From UBA1672 sp965263215 (GTDB lineage Bacteria > Pseudomonadota > Alphaproteobacteria > Micavibrionales > Micavibrionaceae), in the NCBI GenBank assembly GCA_965263215.1, contig OZ253663.1, forward strand, positions 992,001 through 1,056,000: a stretch of 64,000 nt of DNA, read 5' to 3'. Both the position numbers and the translations under genes were made by a program. Positions 31,609 to 39,936 of this stretch are shown piece by piece (positions within the stretch are counted from its first letter, which is position 1; each line of letters opens with the position of its first letter). Below the pieces are notes generated by a model. That model was not told the DNA's origin. It did not search any database and saw nothing but the letters and a program-made list of their open reading frames with translations.

Positions 31609-32015
31609 TGTGTTTCTCCCCACACACAGTATTAACAATGTTTCTAGTAATGATCCATAATTAGCACAGTAATTTCGTAAAATACAAGAAATTTTTTGCA
31701 GTATATAGAGTGGGTTAGTGTAACTGTGCGGAATATAAGGGTTTTTTAATATAATTTTTTTTGTGGCGGTGCATATTTTATGTACTTTTTACCTTTTTAG
31801 GTTTGTCATCTTACCTTTTCCACAGTTTGGGCATTATTATCCCCAGCTTAGCCCACATTTAACAGTGCTCACCAATCGCAAAAAATTATTGTTTATGAGG
31901 ATATTAGGGGCTGTTCTTGTTGACGTTATGCTTAATTCCATGATATCCCATATATATCCATATTTTTCCATTTTGGGCTATGTGGTGATTTGTTTGTGCG
32001 AAGGATTACGGTTGT
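31609..32015. promoter_or_regulatory. long AT-rich upstream region of the division/cell-wall cluster
   Basis: About 400 bp without a convincing gene. It should hold the main mra promoter. Visible elements are two 9-mers one base from the DnaA box (TTTTCCACA at 31816-31824, TTATCCCCA at 31837-31845), a possible -35 element TTGACG at 31920-31925 without a clean -10, and the NYCCA repeat run at 31936-31970. The mraZ ribosome binding site AAGGA lies just before the ATG. Open frames through this region have poor composition and no ribosome binding sites. Confidence 0.5.
31936..31970 (-). promoter_or_regulatory. four-fold NYCCA repeat at 10-bp period, candidate MraZ operator
   Basis: Four units, TTCCA, TCCCA, ATCCA and TTCCA, end at 31940, 31950, 31960 and 31970. 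Read on the minus strand they are TGGRN-N5 repeats. MraZ of E. coli is known to bind direct TGGGN repeats with 5-nt spacers upstream of its own gene. The run ends 46 bp before the mraZ ATG and follows a TTGACG, so bound MraZ could block the promoter. Assignment as an operator is inference. Confidence 0.6.
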
Positions 32016-32471
32016 ATGGCATTATTTTTGTCTACATTTACGAATAAGGTCGATCAAAAGGGGCGGGTTTCCGTACCTGCTTCGTTCCGTGCTGCGCTTG
32101 GTGACCAACTGGGGCAGGGCATTGTTTTGTTCCGTGCGCACAATCACGATTGCCTTGAGGGGTTTGATTGGGCGAAGATGGATGAAATTGGTGATCGTAT
32201 GGATCATTATGATTTGTTTTCCGATGCGCAAGATGATCTTGCCACAACAATTTTCGGCCAAAGTGTGCAGTTGTTTCTTGATGGTGATGGGCGCGTGATT
32301 ATCCCGTCTGATTTATTATCCGCTGTGCAAATTACAGACTCTGCCACTTTTGTTGGTTTGGGGCGGAAGTTTCAAATATGGAATCCGGATCATTTCGAGG
32401 GCCGTAAAGATCAAGCGCGTAGTGCAGTGCAAGATCAAAAGCTCACCATTCCAAAACGGGAGGGCTCGTGA
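32016..32471 (+). CDS. mraZ: transcriptional regulator MraZ
   Basis: The 151-residue protein has two SpoVT/AbrB-like swapped-hairpin DNA-binding domains, each with its hallmark: KGRVSVPASFR near residue 16 and GRVIIPSDLL near residue 92. MraZ forms a ring-shaped multimer and represses the division/cell-wall cluster that it heads. AAGGA precedes the ATG. The stop overlaps the start region of rsmH (TGATG), so the two are coupled. Confidence 0.95.
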   Translation: MALFLSTFTNKVDQKGRVSVPASFRAALGDQLGQGIVLFRAHNHDCLEGFDWAKMDEIGDRMDHYDLFSDAQDDLATTIFGQSVQLFLDGDGRVIIPSDLLSAVQITDSATFVGLGRKFQIWNPDHFEGRKDQARSAVQDQKLTIPKREGS

Positions 32472-33421
32472 TGGTTGAAGCGCAAGCCCATTATCCCGTG
32501 ATGTTGCCGGAGGTGTTGAAAGCGCTCGATCCACAAGATGGTGAAGTTTATGTTGATGGTACATTTGGCGCGGGCGGGTATTCCCGCGCGATCCTTGATG
32601 CTGCCGATTGCACGGTCTATGCGATTGATCGTGATGCTGCGGCGCGCGGAAGTGCCGAAGGGCTTGCTAAAGATTATGGTTCTCGGTTCGTTTTTTTACG
32701 CGGTTGTTTCGGTGATGTTCGGGCGTTGCTAGATGATGCAGGCGTGGAGCGTGTGAACGGTTTTGTGCTTGATATCGGTGTTTCCTCTATGCAAATCGAT
32801 GAAGGCGAGCGAGGGTTTTCATTTCGGTATGATGGGCCGCTTGATATGCGTATGGACACGGAAGGTGGGCAAACCGCCGCCGATATTGTCAATACATACG
32901 AAGAAGAAGATTTGGCCAATGTGATTTATGAATATGGCGAGGAGCGTAAATCTCGGCATATTGCGAAGGCGATAGTAGCGCGGCGCGCTGAGCAGCTATT
33001 TGAGACAACATCTGATCTTGCTGATGTTATCCGTTCTGTTATTCCCAAAAAAGGCGGCGATAAAATAGACCCTGCTACACGTACGTTTCAGGCGTTGCGT
33101 ATTGCGGTGAATGATGAGTTAGGTGAGCTTGATCGCGCTTTGGAGGCGTCTGAGGATGTTCTGGATGAGGGTGGACGGCTAGTTGTCGTTTGTTTTCATT
33201 CGCTTGAAGATCGCCGCGTTAAAAAATTCTTGAAAGAAAAGTCTGGTGGTAATGATGCAGGCTCTCGTCATGTGCCGCAGGTTGAAAATAAATCTGTGAC
33301 GATGTTTGATTTGCCGATGCGTAATAAGGCGGTAAAGCCTTCAAATCAGGAAGTATCTGAAAATCCGAGATCGCGATCTGCAAAGCTGCGATATGCGTTA
33401 CGAGCAGGAGAGGGGCTATGA
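32471..33421 (+). CDS. rsmH: 16S rRNA (cytosine1402-N4)-methyltransferase
   Basis: RsmH (316 residues from this ATG) uses SAM to methylate C1402 in the ribosomal P site. Motifs include YPVMLPEVL, VDGTFGAGGYSRAIL (SAM binding), GFVLDIGVSSMQID, GFSFRYDGPLDMRM, TFQALRIAVNDEL and CFHSLEDRRVKKF. A GTG at 32468 is in frame 3 bp earlier, but GGGAGG has better spacing to the ATG at 32471. Its stop overlaps the ftsL start (ATGA). Confidence 0.96.
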   Translation: MVEAQAHYPVMLPEVLKALDPQDGEVYVDGTFGAGGYSRAILDAADCTVYAIDRDAAARGSAEGLAKDYGSRFVFLRGCFGDVRALLDDAGVERVNGFVLDIGVSSMQIDEGERGFSFRYDGPLDMRMDTEGGQTAADIVNTYEEEDLANVIYEYGEERKSRHIAKAIVARRAEQLFETTSDLADVIRSVIPKKGGDKIDPATRTFQALRIAVNDELGELDRALEASEDVLDEGGRLVVVCFHSLEDRRVKKFLKEKSGGNDAGSRHVPQVENKSVTMFDLPMRNKAVKPSNQEVSENPRSRSAKLRYALRAGEGL

Positions 33422-33780
33422 AGAAGTCTCTTTTGAAATATGGTTTTGTGCTTGTGTTGCTTGCTTTGAGTGCTGGTGGGTTGATGCGTGTTAGTCAAAA
33501 TGTGCAGAAAGTTGAACGTGATATTGCCGCGACGGATCGTGCAATTGAGCGTGAACAGGAAAAAATTCGTGTGCTTAGGGCTGAGTGGGCGTATTTGAAC
33601 AACCCTGCGCGTTTGGAATCCTTGGCGTTGGATGCGTTTGGTCTTGGTAAGGCTGATATGTCTTCTGTTGTGTCAACACCAAGCTCTATTCCTGAATTTA
33701 CTCTTCCTCAGGGAGAGAGTGACGTGCTGTCACAATCTATTCCCATCGCTTATGGCGGTAATAATGGGGGGGTGGAATAA
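33418..33780 (+). CDS. ftsL: cell division protein FtsL
   Basis: FtsL is a 120-residue bitopic protein: one transmembrane helix (about 8-24) and a periplasmic coiled coil (VERDIAATDRAIEREQEKIRVL) leading to the alphaproteobacterial block AEWAYLNNPARLESLA. With FtsB and FtsQ it activates FtsWI for septal wall synthesis. ftsB is not in the window. It overlaps rsmH by 4 bp and ftsI by 1 bp, indicating tight translational coupling. Confidence 0.9.
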   Translation: MKKSLLKYGFVLVLLALSAGGLMRVSQNVQKVERDIAATDRAIEREQEKIRVLRAEWAYLNNPARLESLALDAFGLGKADMSSVVSTPSSIPEFTLPQGESDVLSQSIPIAYGGNNGGVE

Positions 33781-35504
33781 TGTGGCGCCATGCACGATAT
33801 AGATCAATCGTGATTGAGGGGGAGCGTCAGTGCGCCGTGTCGATGGCGCAAAGCCGCCTGTCGATTTTAGCAGTTTGTTTTATTGTGGCCTATTTGCTGA
33901 TCGCCGTACGTTTGATGGATTTAGGCATTGTACAGGCGCAAATATTGGCCGATGCCGAAGATACGGGATCGGAAACTGTTGCGGTAAAAGAAATAGCCGC
34001 GCGCAGGGGAGATATTTTCGACCGTAACGGATTCTTGGTGGCAAGCAGCTTGAAGACCCCATCCTTGTTCGTTGATCCTTCGATTGTTCTTGATGCGGAT
34101 CAACTTATTCAGGATATTATCGGTGTTATTCCGGATTTGGATGTTGAAAAAGCTAACATTGTTATGAATGCGAAAAACCGTTTTGGTTGGCTTGCGCATA
34201 ATATTACACCGGCGCAGCAACAGGAAATTCTCGAGATTGGTGATCCATCGCTGGGGTTTAAGTATCATTATACCCGTGTCTATCCGCAAAGTGCGCTCAT
34301 GGCGCACATGATTGGGTACACAGATCGTGATGGCCTTGGTTTGGCTGGGGCCGAGCGTGGTTTCGATGACATACTGGGGCGCGGTGATGATGTTACGTTG
34401 TCGATTGATTTGCGTTTGCAACATGCGGTCAAGCGTGAGGTTTCTCGCGCTATGAGCGAGTTTAATGCAATCGCGGGGGTTGGGATTATTCTTGATGCGC
34501 ATAGCGGTGAGGTTTTGGCTGGTGTTTCATTGCCTGACTTTGATCTTAATAAAGCAAGGAAAGCGCCGGATAATAAAAAGTTTAACCGTTTAACGTTAGG
34601 CGTCTATGAGCTTGGCTCTATGTTTAAAATTTTTTCTACGGCCGCTTTGTTGGAGATTCATAAGGTCGGTATGGATTACACCTTTGATGCGCGTAAGCCC
34701 ATTAAGGTTGGTTGGCATAAAATTAATGATTACCATGCGGAAAAGCGTATTCTTACCGTTGCTGAAGTGTTTATGTATTCGTCCAATATCGGCAGTGCAC
34801 TAATGGGGCAGATGGTCGGTGGTAAGGCTTTACGGGCTTTCTATAAAGATCTTGGGCTTATGGATCCATTGCGTTTTGATATTAAGGAATCTGGAAAGCC
34901 CTTGACGCCACCTGAACCATGGCGCGATGACAGCACCATGACCGCGTCATACGGGCACGGTTTGTCCACGAGTCCTTTGCAAATGACCACTGCGGTTGCC
35001 AGTGTTGTTAATGGCGGAATTTTTGTTCACCCCACGATCAAAAAGAAAGCACCCAAGACAGGCGTGACAAGCGAGGTTCGTGTCGTATCCGAGGAGACTT
35101 CAGAGCAAATTCGAAAATTGTTACGCCTTAATGTGACGGTTGGTACAGGTAAAAAATCCGGCGTTAAGGGCATGGTTGTTGGTGGTAAGACCGGAACGGC
35201 CGAAAAAAGTATCGACGGACGCTATCACCGTGATAAATTGATTTCCTCTTTCGTGGCCGCATTCCCTATGGATGATCCGCGCTACGTTATTATGGTTATG
35301 ATTGATGAGCCAAAGGGCAATAAGAGCAGTTACGGTTACGCTACGGCGGGCTGGGTTGCTGCGCCTGCTGTAAAGCGCATCGTTGAATCCATGGTCTCCA
35401 TTCTTGGTCTTCCTGCCGATCGGTACGATCCTGCTACCGATATTTCCCTCGATCTTCTTCCTTATATTCACGATAAGAAGGAAAAGAAACTTGCCTCATA
35501 CTAA
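33780..35504 (+). CDS. ftsI: septal peptidoglycan transpeptidase FtsI (PBP3)
   Basis: This 574-residue class B penicillin-binding protein has a short cytoplasmic N terminus, one transmembrane helix (about 28-46), the dimerisation domain with AARRGDIFDRNG, and the transpeptidase domain. The catalytic serine is S280 (SMFK), SSN is at 334-336 and KTGT at 470-473. It cross-links septal peptidoglycan in complex with FtsW. The start overlaps the ftsL stop by one base (TAATG), and its last codons contain the ribosome binding site of murE. Confidence 0.95.
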   Translation: MWRHARYRSIVIEGERQCAVSMAQSRLSILAVCFIVAYLLIAVRLMDLGIVQAQILADAEDTGSETVAVKEIAARRGDIFDRNGFLVASSLKTPSLFVDPSIVLDADQLIQDIIGVIPDLDVEKANIVMNAKNRFGWLAHNITPAQQQEILEIGDPSLGFKYHYTRVYPQSALMAHMIGYTDRDGLGLAGAERGFDDILGRGDDVTLSIDLRLQHAVKREVSRAMSEFNAIAGVGIILDAHSGEVLAGVSLPDFDLNKARKAPDNKKFNRLTLGVYELGSMFKIFSTAALLEIHKVGMDYTFDARKPIKVGWHKINDYHAEKRILTVAEVFMYSSNIGSALMGQMVGGKALRAFYKDLGLMDPLRFDIKESGKPLTPPEPWRDDSTMTASYGHGLSTSPLQMTTAVASVVNGGIFVHPTIKKKAPKTGVTSEVRVVSEETSEQIRKLLRLNVTVGTGKKSGVKGMVVGGKTGTAEKSIDGRYHRDKLISSFVAAFPMDDPRYVIMVMIDEPKGNKSSYGYATAGWVAAPAVKRIVESMVSILGLPADRYDPATDISLDLLPYIHDKKEKKLASY

Positions 35505-36945
35505 TACGGCATCACAGCTTGGTATTGATCTGTCGGCGTTGCAGGGAGTAACGCAGGATAGCCGTGCCGTTGAGGATGGGTTCTTGTTTGCGGGCTTAAA
35601 GGGGGAGGCACATGACGGGCGGATTTATATTTCCGATGCTGTAAAGGCGGGCGCATCAGTGATTTTAACGGATACAAATTTTGATGGTGATCAGGTCGTA
35701 ACGACACAATTAGTGCGTTCTGATCATCCGCGAAAAGATTTTAGTCATATCGCAGCAGAATATTTCGCGCAGCAGCCAAAGCATTTGGTTGCTGTAACGG
35801 GCACAAATGGCAAAAGCTCGGTTGTGCATTTTGCAGATCAACTCTGGGCGGCGATTGGTGAGAGTTCTACTTACATAGGTACGTTGAATACAGCGTTGAC
35901 AACGCCTGACCCAGTGTCACTTTTTAGTGCGCTTGCTCAAATGAAGCAGGATGGTATCACGCATGTCGCGATGGAAGCGTCCAGTCATGGTTTGGCACAA
36001 TATCGTATGGATGGTGCGGATATAACCGTGGCAGCCTTCACCAATTTTTCGCAAGATCATCTTGATTACCACGAAGATATGGAGGGGTATTTTTCTGCCA
36101 AGGCGAGATTGTTTGAGGAGATATTGCCCTTAAGTGGTGTTGCTGTTTTAAATGCCGATATTCCCGAATACCAAACTTTGATCGGCATTTGTAAAAAACG
36201 TGGATTGCGGGTTTTGTCTTATGGAGAGCAGGGTGCGGACATCATATTGCAGCATCGTGAAATATCAGGTGTTCATCAAGATGTTACGATAAGCGTCATG
36301 GGTCGTTCGTTCGATGTGCGGTTGCCTTTGGTTGGTGCTTTTCAGGTTATGAATGTGCTGTGTGCTTTGGGCTGTGTTATTGCCGAGGATGTAAAGGATG
36401 AGCGGCGCATTAATAAGGCGATTGATGCGCTTGCATCCCTTGACGGGGTTCCCGGTAGATTGCAGCATGTGACAGATGAAACGTCACAATATCATGCCTA
36501 TGTTGATTATGCGCATACGCCCGATGCACTGGAAACGGTTTTGAATGCCCTGCGTCCGCATGCGAAAGGGCGCTTGATTTGTCTGTTTGGTTGTGGTGGG
36601 AATCGTGATCAATCAAAGCGACCTATTATGGGTGGAATTGCATCACGTTTATCGGACGTCGTCATTATCACAGATGATAATCCACGTGGAGAAAATCCGG
36701 CGAAAATTCGTGAACATATTGTGGATGGTATCGATGATGATGCCGAAGGAATTGAAATTGTGGATGACCGGCAAAAAGCGATTCGCCGCGGCGTGCAATT
36801 AATGAATAAAGACGATATTTTACTTGTTGCTGGTAAAGGTCACGAACAGGGGCAGGTTATCGGCGCAGACATTTTTCCTTTCGATGATGCTTTGGAACTC
36901 CGGCAAGCATTCCTTTCTAAAAAAATCACTAAGCCTAAAGGGTAG
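35488..36945 (+). CDS. murE: UDP-MurNAc-tripeptide synthetase MurE (meso-DAP adding)
   Basis: MurE adds the third residue to the UDP-MurNAc-dipeptide. The long frame from 35383 is mostly ftsI in another frame. TTG at 35488 lies 8 nt after AAGGA and starts LPHTNTASQLGIDL, giving 485 residues, the family length; the ATG option would add 35 hydrophobic residues of no sense. Motifs are VTGTNGKSS (ATP), SSHGL, FGCGGNRDQSKRPIMGG and DNPRGENP; the DNPR motif indicates meso-diaminopimelate as substrate. It overlaps ftsI by 17 bp. Confidence 0.93.
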   Translation, partial: NLPHTNTASQLGIDLSALQGVTQDSRAVEDGFLFAGLKGEAHDGRIYISDAVKAGASVILTDTNFDGDQVVTTQLVRSDHPRKDFSHIAAEYFAQQPKHLVAVTGTNGKSSVVHFADQLWAAIGESSTYIGTLNTALTTPDPVSLFSALAQMKQDGITHVAMEASSHGLAQYRMDGADITVAAFTNFSQDHLDYHEDMEGYFSAKARLFEEILPLSGVAVLNADIPEYQTLIGICKKRGLRVLSYGEQGADIILQHREISGVHQDVTISVMGRSFDVRLPLVGAFQVMNVLCALGCVIAEDVKDERRINKAIDALASLDGVPGRLQHVTDETSQYHAYVDYAHTPDALETVLNALRPHAKGRLICLFGCGGNRDQSKRPIMGGIASRLSDVVIITDDNPRGENPAKIREHIVDGIDDDAEGIEIVDDRQKAIRRGVQLMNKDDILLVAGKGHEQGQVIGADIFPFDDALELRQAFLSKKITKPKG

Positions 36946-36952
36946 AGTAACT

Positions 36953-37414
36953 ATGATTGAAAATAACCGCTATTACTGGTCACATTTGAAGACAAGCTCC
37001 GTTACGGTGCGTGTTCAGCCTAAAAAAAGAATGACCGGGGTTATTTTTCGCGTTGGGAATATGATTGATCTTGGTAATAGTGGCCGCCAAACTGTTATGC
37101 TAGATCATGTTGATTACCCGAAAACATATGTAACACGCAGGGGGACCGGGGATGTGGCTATACCGTTCCGTATGGGACATTTTGATTTTGTTTACACGTC
37201 TTTACGTAAGCCGGAAATTCGAAATGTGAACAGCTTATTATCGGCCTTATATAAGGACGGTGACGTCGAAAGAATAGTGCCCGATGTTTTATGCCCTGGT
37301 GATCTTCTTGTTTTTAAACAGGAAAAAAGTAGTTTACAGATAAAGATGGTTGAAGCGCTGCGCGTTGTAGAGCATCATGTAAAAAAGACAAAAATGGCTG
37401 AGCATGCTTTATAA
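36953..37414 (+). CDS. protein resembling an isolated MurF C-terminal domain, in the murF position
   Basis: This 153-residue protein sits exactly where murF normally lies, 7 bp after murE and overlapping mraY by 11 bp. By eye it resembles the C-terminal Mur ligase domain of MurF: GNMIDLG corresponds to the GDMLELG block, HFDFVYTS to the DLVFT strand, and CPGDLLVFKQEKSSLQIKMVEAL to the closing GDVVLVKGS-x-M-x-x-VEAL. It lacks the ATP-binding GTxGKT/S motif and the DDSYNANP loop, so it cannot be a working ligase alone. It is either a worn remnant or a domain kept for another purpose; the intact frame and coupled start favour a kept function. Confidence 0.6.
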   Translation: MIENNRYYWSHLKTSSVTVRVQPKKRMTGVIFRVGNMIDLGNSGRQTVMLDHVDYPKTYVTRRGTGDVAIPFRMGHFDFVYTSLRKPEIRNVNSLLSALYKDGDVERIVPDVLCPGDLLVFKQEKSSLQIKMVEALRVVEHHVKKTKMAEHAL

Positions 37415-38480
37415 CTTATTTGCCGATACGGCACTTTTCTTTGATTTATTTCGCTCTATCACGTTTCGAACCGGTGGAGCAATCGTTACCTCTCTTGTGG
37501 TTTGTTTTTTAATCGCACCGCACATGATCCGTTGGTTGAAGTCGAAACAGGCGGAGGGACAACCCATTCGTGATGATGGACCTGAAACCCACTTTAAAAA
37601 GGCGGGCACGCCGACAATGGGCGGATTGATGATCTTGATCTCAGTGACAGTTAGCACCTTGTTGTGGTCGGATTTAACAAATGTTTATGTTTGGTACACA
37701 TTGTTAATTATGTTGGGGTATGGATTAATCGGGTTTGCCGATGATTATTTGAAGCTCACTAAGCGTAATACCAAAGGCCTATCGGGGCGTATTAAAATTC
37801 TGGGGCAGTTATTCTTTGGGGCAATTGCCACGGTGGGGATCATGTATGCGCTCCCCGATCATCTCAGTACGCAAATTGCGCCGCCATTTTTTAAAGATGT
37901 GTTGATCAATATTTCTTGGTTTTTTGTACCGTGGTCACTGCTTGTTGTTATTGGAGCGTCGAACGCCGTGAATTTAACGGATGGCTTAGATGGTCTGGCG
38001 ATTGTTCCTGTGGCTATTGCTGCGGGATGCTTTGGCCTTATTGCATATATGGTTGGCCGCGTTGATTTTTCGGAATATCTTTATTTGAATCATGTCCCTG
38101 GATCATCTGAACTTGCGATTATTTGCGGTGCTTTGATTGGTGGGGCGATGGGCTTTCTTTGGTATAATGCTCCGCCAGCCGCCATTTTTATGGGCGATAC
38201 AGGATCTTTGGCCATGGGGGGGCTACTTGGCATTATATCAGTCATTACCAAGCATGAGATTGTTTTGGCAATCATCGGGGGGCTTTTTGTCCTCGAAACA
38301 GTGTCCGTAATTGTTCAGGTTGCTTCGTTTAAATTAACCGGAAAGCGTGTTTTTGCTATGGCGCCATTGCATCATCATTTCGAAAAGAAAGGGTGGTCAG
38401 AGCCAACAATCGTGATTAGATTTTGGATCATCGCCGTAATTTTAGCTTTGGTTGGACTCGCGACACTTAAGCTGCGATAA
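37404..38480 (+). CDS. mraY: phospho-MurNAc-pentapeptide transferase MraY
   Basis: This polytopic membrane enzyme (358 residues, about ten helices) makes lipid I from UDP-MurNAc-pentapeptide and undecaprenyl phosphate. Hallmarks are GTPTMGGLMIL, the metal-site GFADDYLK, NLTDGLDGLA, FMGDTGSLAMGG, and the cytoplasmic loop PLHHHFEKKGWSE. It is coupled to the preceding small gene by an 11-bp overlap. Confidence 0.97.
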   Translation: MLYNLFADTALFFDLFRSITFRTGGAIVTSLVVCFLIAPHMIRWLKSKQAEGQPIRDDGPETHFKKAGTPTMGGLMILISVTVSTLLWSDLTNVYVWYTLLIMLGYGLIGFADDYLKLTKRNTKGLSGRIKILGQLFFGAIATVGIMYALPDHLSTQIAPPFFKDVLINISWFFVPWSLLVVIGASNAVNLTDGLDGLAIVPVAIAAGCFGLIAYMVGRVDFSEYLYLNHVPGSSELAIICGALIGGAMGFLWYNAPPAAIFMGDTGSLAMGGLLGIISVITKHEIVLAIIGGLFVLETVSVIVQVASFKLTGKRVFAMAPLHHHFEKKGWSEPTIVIRFWIIAVILALVGLATLKLR

Positions 38481-38521
38481 TGCTTGCTCTTTTTTAATCG
38501 AATGCGTGGGGTCATTGAAAC

Positions 38522-39928
38522 ATGAGCGAGATTAAAAACTTTGTTGATACATTGAACGGTGAGCCAATCCTTGTTTATGGCTTAGGTAAATCGGGTAGTG
38601 CTGCGGCTAATGCGCTTAGTCAGGCGGGTGCGAAGGTTATTATTGGTGACGATAACGCCGAAAGTTACAAAAGATTTAGTCACAAAAATATCAGTGAACT
38701 TAACATTGATACTCAGGATTTTGCTGATTTTTCTTTTATGGTTTTATCGCCCGGCATTCCTTTAACGCATCCAGAACCACATGATATTGTTAAAAAGGCC
38801 AAAGACGTTGAGCTTGATATATTCTGTGATATTGAACTTTTTATGCGGATTTATCCGAATCTAAAGACTATTGGGATTACGGGTACGAATGGTAAATCGA
38901 CCACCTCTGCCCTAGTCAGCCATGTTCTCAACGAATCTGGAAAAAGCAGTGTTTTCGGTGGCAATATTGGCACGCCTGTTTTTGATCTGGATGTAGAGAA
39001 AAAACCGCCAGAATGGTTGGTTTTAGAAATGTCGTCTTTTCAGATCGATTTGTGCCCGACTTTTCGTCCTGATATAGCCGTCATTTTAAATCTAACGCCT
39101 GATCACATAGATCGTCACGGTTCGATGGAAAATTATGCCGATGTAAAGGAAAAAATTACGGAGCTTGGGCAGCAGTCAAGTCAGCTAACGGCAATTATAT
39201 GTAGCGACGACGATCATACAAAAAAGATATATGACCGCGCGCTTGAAATAGCTCTGCGTAATGTCATTGAAGTCTCTACGTTAAAAACGTCAAATATTTA
39301 TGTTGATGATGGTGTATTGTACGATTCGACCGATGGAGATGCCAAGATGATTGGGGATTTGTCAAAAATTCCGTCACTCAAGGGCATTCATAATTACCAA
39401 AATGCGGCTTGTGCTTTTGCTGTTGCTAAAACGGCAGGTGTTCCGACCTCTGAAATACTGGCTGGATTAGAAAGTTTCCCCGGCTTGAATCATCGGCAAT
39501 TTTTGGTTCGTACGATTAACGGGGTTGGATATATTAACGACAGTAAAGCGACAAATGCAGCGTCTACGGCGATGGCATTAGGGTGTCAGAATAATGTTTA
39601 TTGGATTGTTGGTGGGCGTCAGAAAAAGACAGGCTTAGATGGATTGGAAGATTTTTTTTCGCACATTAAGCATGCATTTTTAATTGGTGAGTCTACCGAA
39701 GGTTTCGCGAATTGGTTCGATAAATACGGCATGGACTATACGCGTTGCTTTACGCTTGATAATGCCCTGAGTAAGGCACACGCTATGGCACAAGAAAATC
39801 GTGGGCAGCCGGGCGGCACAGGGGTTGTTTTACTTTCTCCCGCTTGTGCGTCTTTTGATCAATTCAAATCCTTTGAAGAACGCGGTAATCACTTTGCCGA
39901 CCTTGTGAACGCTATAGAAGAAGAATAA
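38522..39928 (+). CDS. murD: UDP-MurNAc-L-Ala:D-Glu ligase MurD
   Basis: The 468-residue cytosolic ligase adds D-glutamate. It has the N-terminal dinucleotide-like motif VYGLGKSGSAAA, the ATP loop GITGTNGKSTTSAL, MSSFQID, LTPDHIDRHGS, GLNHRQFLV, the C-terminal NDSKATNAAST and the closing LLSPACASFDQF typical of MurD. It follows mraY by a 41-bp gap, one of the larger gaps in the cluster, but still in the same transcript direction. Confidence 0.96.
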   Translation: MSEIKNFVDTLNGEPILVYGLGKSGSAAANALSQAGAKVIIGDDNAESYKRFSHKNISELNIDTQDFADFSFMVLSPGIPLTHPEPHDIVKKAKDVELDIFCDIELFMRIYPNLKTIGITGTNGKSTTSALVSHVLNESGKSSVFGGNIGTPVFDLDVEKKPPEWLVLEMSSFQIDLCPTFRPDIAVILNLTPDHIDRHGSMENYADVKEKITELGQQSSQLTAIICSDDDHTKKIYDRALEIALRNVIEVSTLKTSNIYVDDGVLYDSTDGDAKMIGDLSKIPSLKGIHNYQNAACAFAVAKTAGVPTSEILAGLESFPGLNHRQFLVRTINGVGYINDSKATNAASTAMALGCQNNVYWIVGGRQKKTGLDGLEDFFSHIKHAFLIGESTEGFANWFDKYGMDYTRCFTLDNALSKAHAMAQENRGQPGGTGVVLLSPACASFDQFKSFEERGNHFADLVNAIEEE

Positions 39929-39936
39929 CAAAAAGT

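Noticed and set aside
31385..31660. 91-codon plus-strand frame after rnpB
   Set aside because: It runs straight through the rnpB terminator hairpin and has no ribosome binding site or sensible composition.
31763..32047. 94-codon plus-strand frame before mraZ
   Set aside because: It covers the putative control region and overlaps the mraZ start out of frame; no ribosome binding site.
35383..35487. N-terminal hydrophobic extension of murE
   Set aside because: These 35 codons are the ftsI 3' end read in another frame; the TTG at 35488 has the ribosome binding site and gives the usual MurE length.
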